Assembly: GCA_034659895.1 (NCBI GenBank)
Contig: JAYEIF010000229.1
Span: forward strand, 1-35,062
DNA length: 35,062 nt
Source of the DNA: B120-G9 sp034659895
GTDB taxonomy: Bacteria; Zixibacteria; MSB-5A5; GN15; FEB-12
Reading direction: 5' to 3'
The notes beneath the pieces are model-generated. The model saw only the letters and a program-made list of their open reading frames with translations, searched no databases and was not told where the DNA came from. Below, piece by piece: positions 32,090 to 35,062 of the stretch. The first letter of the stretch is position 1; each line of letters begins with the position of its first letter. Both the position numbers and the translations under genes were made by a program.

Positions 32090-33352
32090 ATGAAGTCGGA
32101 TACTACATACAAAAAAACAGTTCTTAGAAATGGCCTGCGAGTAGTCTCTGAGAAAATTCCCGCTGTCCGTTCTGTTTCTCTTGGTGTGTGGGTAAATGTT
32201 GGTTCTCGCTATGAAGCTCCTGATGAGAATGGTATGTCACATCTCATTGAGCACATGTTGTTTAAGGGAACAAAGAAGCGAAGTGCGAAACAGATTGCTG
32301 AAGTGCTGGAATCTGTCGGAGGACAAATGAATGCATTTACCTCGCGGGAACAGACTTGCTATATGGCTCGTTTTCTTGATGACAAAATAGAAAAGGGGGT
32401 AGATGTACTAGCTGATATAACTTGTAACTCAAGGTTAACACCATCCAATCTCCGAATGGAAAAAATGGTCATTCGCGAGGAAATTAAAGAAGCTTTCGAT
32501 AATCCAGCTGATCGTGTACACGATGTCTTCGCTGAGACGCTATGGGATAATCACCCACTGGGAATGCCAATCCTTGGTAAGGCTGAGAATGTAATCAATT
32601 TCCCTCGAGCAAAGATTCTAAATTATTTACATCGGAACTATCTAAATAAATCAATTCTGATAGCCGCTTCTGGAAATGTATCTCATCGACGGCTTGTGGA
32701 TCTTTCCCGCAAGTATTTTCATTTCGAACGAGGTATTACCCCTGAGGCTCAATCGGCAGAACCATTAACAACTTCCAGAAAAGTCCACTTAGACAGTAAT
32801 GGTGAACAGACTCATGTCTGTCTTGGTTATCAGGGGCCATCCTATTCCTCACATCATAAGATGGCAGCACTGGCTACAAGCTGTTATCTTGGTGGAGGAA
32901 TGTCGTCTGTGCTCTTCCAGAAAATCCGTGAGCAAAAAGGTTTGGCCTACTCAGTTTACACCTTTCTTGATTTCTATCGTGATACCGGTGTGGTTGGCAC
33001 TTACGTAGGGACGGACAGAAAACATGTAGCTGAAAGTATAGATATTATTTTGCGAGAATTGGATTATATGAAAAAACGACGATTGTCGAGTCATAAACTC
33101 CAATCGATAAAAGATCAACTTAGAGGTCAATTAACTTTAGGGATGGAATCAACATCAGCACATATGAATCGTATTGCCAGACAGGAGCTATATCTCGGTC
33201 AGTTTAGGTCCTTTAATCAAACTCTTGATGACATATACAATATCACCTCTTCTGATATACTCTCTTTTGCAAATGAGACTTTTGACCCTTCAGCTATTGC
33301 ACTTGCTACTTTGGGACCGATTGACAAAACTGCTTTGAAAAATGTTCTCTAA
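32090..33352 (+). CDS. M16-family zinc metallopeptidase (insulinase-like)
   Basis: A 420-residue single-chain M16B peptidase. The inverted zinc motif HxxEH is H51-x2-E54-H55 in SHLIEHMLFKGT, with the third ligand probably E130 in VIREEIKE, at the expected distance. The second half contains the non-catalytic partner domain (REQKGLAYSVYTFLDFYRDTG). There is no signal peptide, so it is probably cytoplasmic, like B. subtilis MlpA/YmxG, which also follows pnp. Frequent roles are degradation of short peptides, but the substrate is unknown here. The frame is open upstream inside pnp; ATG 32090, 10 bases after the pnp stop, gives the family N-terminus (KKTVLRNGLRVVSEKIP). Confidence 0.93.
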   Translation: MKSDTTYKKTVLRNGLRVVSEKIPAVRSVSLGVWVNVGSRYEAPDENGMSHLIEHMLFKGTKKRSAKQIAEVLESVGGQMNAFTSREQTCYMARFLDDKIEKGVDVLADITCNSRLTPSNLRMEKMVIREEIKEAFDNPADRVHDVFAETLWDNHPLGMPILGKAENVINFPRAKILNYLHRNYLNKSILIAASGNVSHRRLVDLSRKYFHFERGITPEAQSAEPLTTSRKVHLDSNGEQTHVCLGYQGPSYSSHHKMAALATSCYLGGGMSSVLFQKIREQKGLAYSVYTFLDFYRDTGVVGTYVGTDRKHVAESIDIILRELDYMKKRRLSSHKLQSIKDQLRGQLTLGMESTSAHMNRIARQELYLGQFRSFNQTLDDIYNITSSDILSFANETFDPSAIALATLGPIDKTALKNVL

Positions 33353-33380
33353 ATTGACAAAACGAACAGTGTTACTAATT

Positions 33381-33406
33381 ACATTGTTTCACAGCAATGT
33401 TGTTTT
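33381..33406 (+). terminator. Weak candidate terminator after the M16 peptidase gene
   Basis: ACATTG (33381-33386) pairs with CAATGT (33395-33400) around an 8-base loop, followed by TGTTTT. The stem is short and AT-rich, so its strength is doubtful. It lies 28 bases after the stop, in the 152-base gap before leuS, where an operon end would be expected. Confidence 0.35.
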
Positions 33407-33504
33407 CTGAGTTGCAATTTTGGTTCATCTGACTAATTCTTGCTAACATCTGAATAATGTGCTACTTTTTCCGATAATTGTTATGTGTTTAATAGGAATT
33501 TATG

Positions 33505-35062
33505 ATGTCGACCAATGATCAAATCAATAGAAAGTACGATTTCAAGAAAATAGAATCCAAGTGGCAGAAGTACTGGCAAGAGACAGATCTTTACAGTGCT
33601 CCTGAAACTCCTGATAAAAAAAAGAAATGGTATCAACTTGAGATGTTTGCTTACCCTTCAGGTGATATTCACATGGGACATTTCCGCAACTATATTATTG
33701 GCGATGCTGTAGCACGCCAGAAAATGATGTCAGGTTATCAGGTGCTTCACCCATTTGGTTGGGATGCGTTTGGCCTTCCAGCGGAAAGAGCCGCAATCCA
33801 GCATAACATTCCTCCCGGTGAATGGACCAAGAGCAACATAGTTGTATCTCGTTCAACTTTGAGTGGTGTGGGAATATCCTTTGACTGGAATAGAGAGGTT
33901 ACATCATCGGAGCCAGATTATTATAAATGGACTCAGTGGATGTTTATCCAGCTGTTCAAAAAAGGATTAGCTTACCGCAAACGTGGTTTTGTCAATTGGT
34001 GTCCTGAAGATAAAACGGTTCTGGCTAATGAACAGGTAGTTGACGGCAAGTGTGAGCGTTGCGGTACTGAGGTTGTAAAAAAAGAGCAAACTCAGTGGTA
34101 CTTCAAAATAACTGATTATGCTGACCGTCTTATTGATGATCTGGACTTATTACCTGACTGGCCGGATAATGTCAAAGCTATGCAACGAGAATGGATAGGA
34201 CGTTCTCATGGCACTGAAATTGATTTCACAATTGAAGATACGGGGGAGAGGCTGCCAATTTTCACGACCCGTCCGGATACTATATTTGGCGTTACATTCA
34301 TGGCTATTTCACCCGAATCTAATATCCTTGATAGTTTAACTTTAGATAGCAAATATGCTTCAAAAGTTGAGGAATATAAGAAGAAAGCTTTTGCTCGATC
34401 TGATATTGAACGCGCTGCAGTGGGTGAAGAAAAAGATGGTGTTTTCACGGGCAAATATGCTATAAATCCCTTCAATGGTGAACGAGTCCAATTATGGGTT
34501 GCTGATTATGTCCTTGGTGGTTATGGAACTGGGGTAGTTATGGCTGTTCCAGCTCATGATACTCGCGACTTCGCATTTGCTAAAAAATATGATATTCCTA
34601 TTAAAGTAGTAATTCATCCAAATGACAACACAAGCCTTGATGTCAACGAGATGGATGATGCGTTCATTGAATATGGTCCGATGGTTAACTCAGGACAATT
34701 CGATGGCTTAGCGGGTGAGAAAGCTATTAAAGAAGTTAATCAATACGCTGAACAACATGGGTTTGGTCGTGTTAAAGTAAACTATAGGTTGAAGGACTGG
34801 TCAATTTCTCGCCAGCGTTACTGGGGATGTCCAATCCCGATTATTCACTGTGATAAATGCGGTCTGCAGCCTGTTCCAGAAAGTGAACTTCCGGTACTGC
34901 TACCTGATATAGAAGATTATCATCCCAAAGGGCGTTCGCCATTAGCGGATGTACCGGATTTTGTAAATACTACATGTCCGAAATGTGGCGGTAAAGCAAT
35001 CCGTGATCCAGACACTATGGATACTTTTGTATGCTCATCATGGTATTACTTACGTTACCTTG
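33505..35062 (+). CDS. leuS: Leucyl-tRNA synthetase, 3' truncated by window edge
   Basis: About 519 N-terminal residues of a class I synthetase; the frame stays open to the window end. The HIGH motif is HMGH at 56-59 in YPSGDIHMGHFRNY. GWDAFGLPAE follows, then a zinc-finger-like CPEDKTVLANEQVVDGKCERCG. The CP1 editing domain has FTTRPDTIFGVTF and GYGTGVVMAVPAHD-like sequence. The second catalytic stretch is DWSISRQRYWGCPIPI, and the end reads DTMDTFVCSSWYYLRY. The KMSKS loop lies beyond the window. ATG 33505 is preferred over 33502 because AGGAA (33494-33498) is then 6 bases away. A 152-base gap separates it from the preceding operon, so it probably has its own promoter. Confidence 0.96.
   Translation, partial: MSTNDQINRKYDFKKIESKWQKYWQETDLYSAPETPDKKKKWYQLEMFAYPSGDIHMGHFRNYIIGDAVARQKMMSGYQVLHPFGWDAFGLPAERAAIQHNIPPGEWTKSNIVVSRSTLSGVGISFDWNREVTSSEPDYYKWTQWMFIQLFKKGLAYRKRGFVNWCPEDKTVLANEQVVDGKCERCGTEVVKKEQTQWYFKITDYADRLIDDLDLLPDWPDNVKAMQREWIGRSHGTEIDFTIEDTGERLPIFTTRPDTIFGVTFMAISPESNILDSLTLDSKYASKVEEYKKKAFARSDIERAAVGEEKDGVFTGKYAINPFNGERVQLWVADYVLGGYGTGVVMAVPAHDTRDFAFAKKYDIPIKVVIHPNDNTSLDVNEMDDAFIEYGPMVNSGQFDGLAGEKAIKEVNQYAEQHGFGRVKVNYRLKDWSISRQRYWGCPIPIIHCDKCGLQPVPESELPVLLPDIEDYHPKGRSPLADVPDFVNTTCPKCGGKAIRDPDTMDTFVCSSWYYLRYL

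Noticed and set aside
1..35062. Search for insertion sequences, CRISPR arrays, prophage genes, toxin-antitoxin or defence genes
   Set aside because: No transposase, integrase, direct-repeat array or recognisable defence domain was seen on either strand.

Overview
The window is about 35 kb of dense bacterial chromosome, moderately AT-rich by eye. Twenty-six protein genes all lie on the + strand, and one tRNA lies on the - strand. Two genes are cut by the edges: an LptD-like outer-membrane protein at the left and leuS at the right. The organism is a diderm, because pieces of three outer-membrane biogenesis routes are present: LptD (LPS export), LolA (lipoprotein transport) and a BamD-like lipoprotein (beta-barrel assembly). 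The LptD resembles the divergent Bacteroidota/FCB type. An FCB-group or candidate-phylum bacterium (a Zixibacteria-like lineage, for example) is my best guess, but no rRNA or other decisive marker is present, so the phylum is an inference.

Layout. (1) 1-2290: the end of lptD, then a single-gene HU unit closed by a clear intrinsic terminator. (2) 2339-8814: ftsK, lolA, rimO, a membrane-anchored lytic transglycosylase, a bamD-like lipoprotein and nadD, tightly packed and with repeated stop/start overlaps, running straight into polA (8811-11531) and then coaE. (3) 12307-15499: a full-length transketolase and a class I aminotransferase. (4) 15649-19693: a murein-peptide group made of a signal-less NlpC/P60 peptidase (YkfC-like), an L-Ala-D/L-Glu epimerase (YkfB-like), a large secreted N-acetylmuramoyl-L-alanine amidase and an 85-residue membrane protein of unknown function. 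(5) 19694-20044: the longest protein-free stretch, holding tRNA-Arg(CCG) on the - strand. (6) 20045-33352: proS, then the classic translation/RNA superoperon rimP-nusA-infB-ylxP-rbfA-nrnA-truB-ribF-rpsO-pnp, ending in an M16 peptidase. (7) 33505-end: leuS.

How the genes work together. The first block couples chromosome segregation and division (FtsK) with envelope maintenance (LolA, transglycosylase, BamD). The murein block can be read as a degradation route: the amidase frees stem peptides outside, and the peptidase and epimerase turn imported peptides into usable amino acids inside. The last block builds and recycles the translation machinery: tRNA charging, 30S maturation factors, initiation factor, pseudouridine synthesis, S15 and RNA turnover.

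No mobile element, CRISPR array, prophage or defence system was seen. Most of the window is ordinary core genome. The best leads are the small membrane protein coupled to the amidase, the architecture of that amidase, the compact murein-peptide cluster, the embedded start of rpsO and a few non-canonical residues in conserved enzymes. I do not see convincing evidence for a wholly new system.
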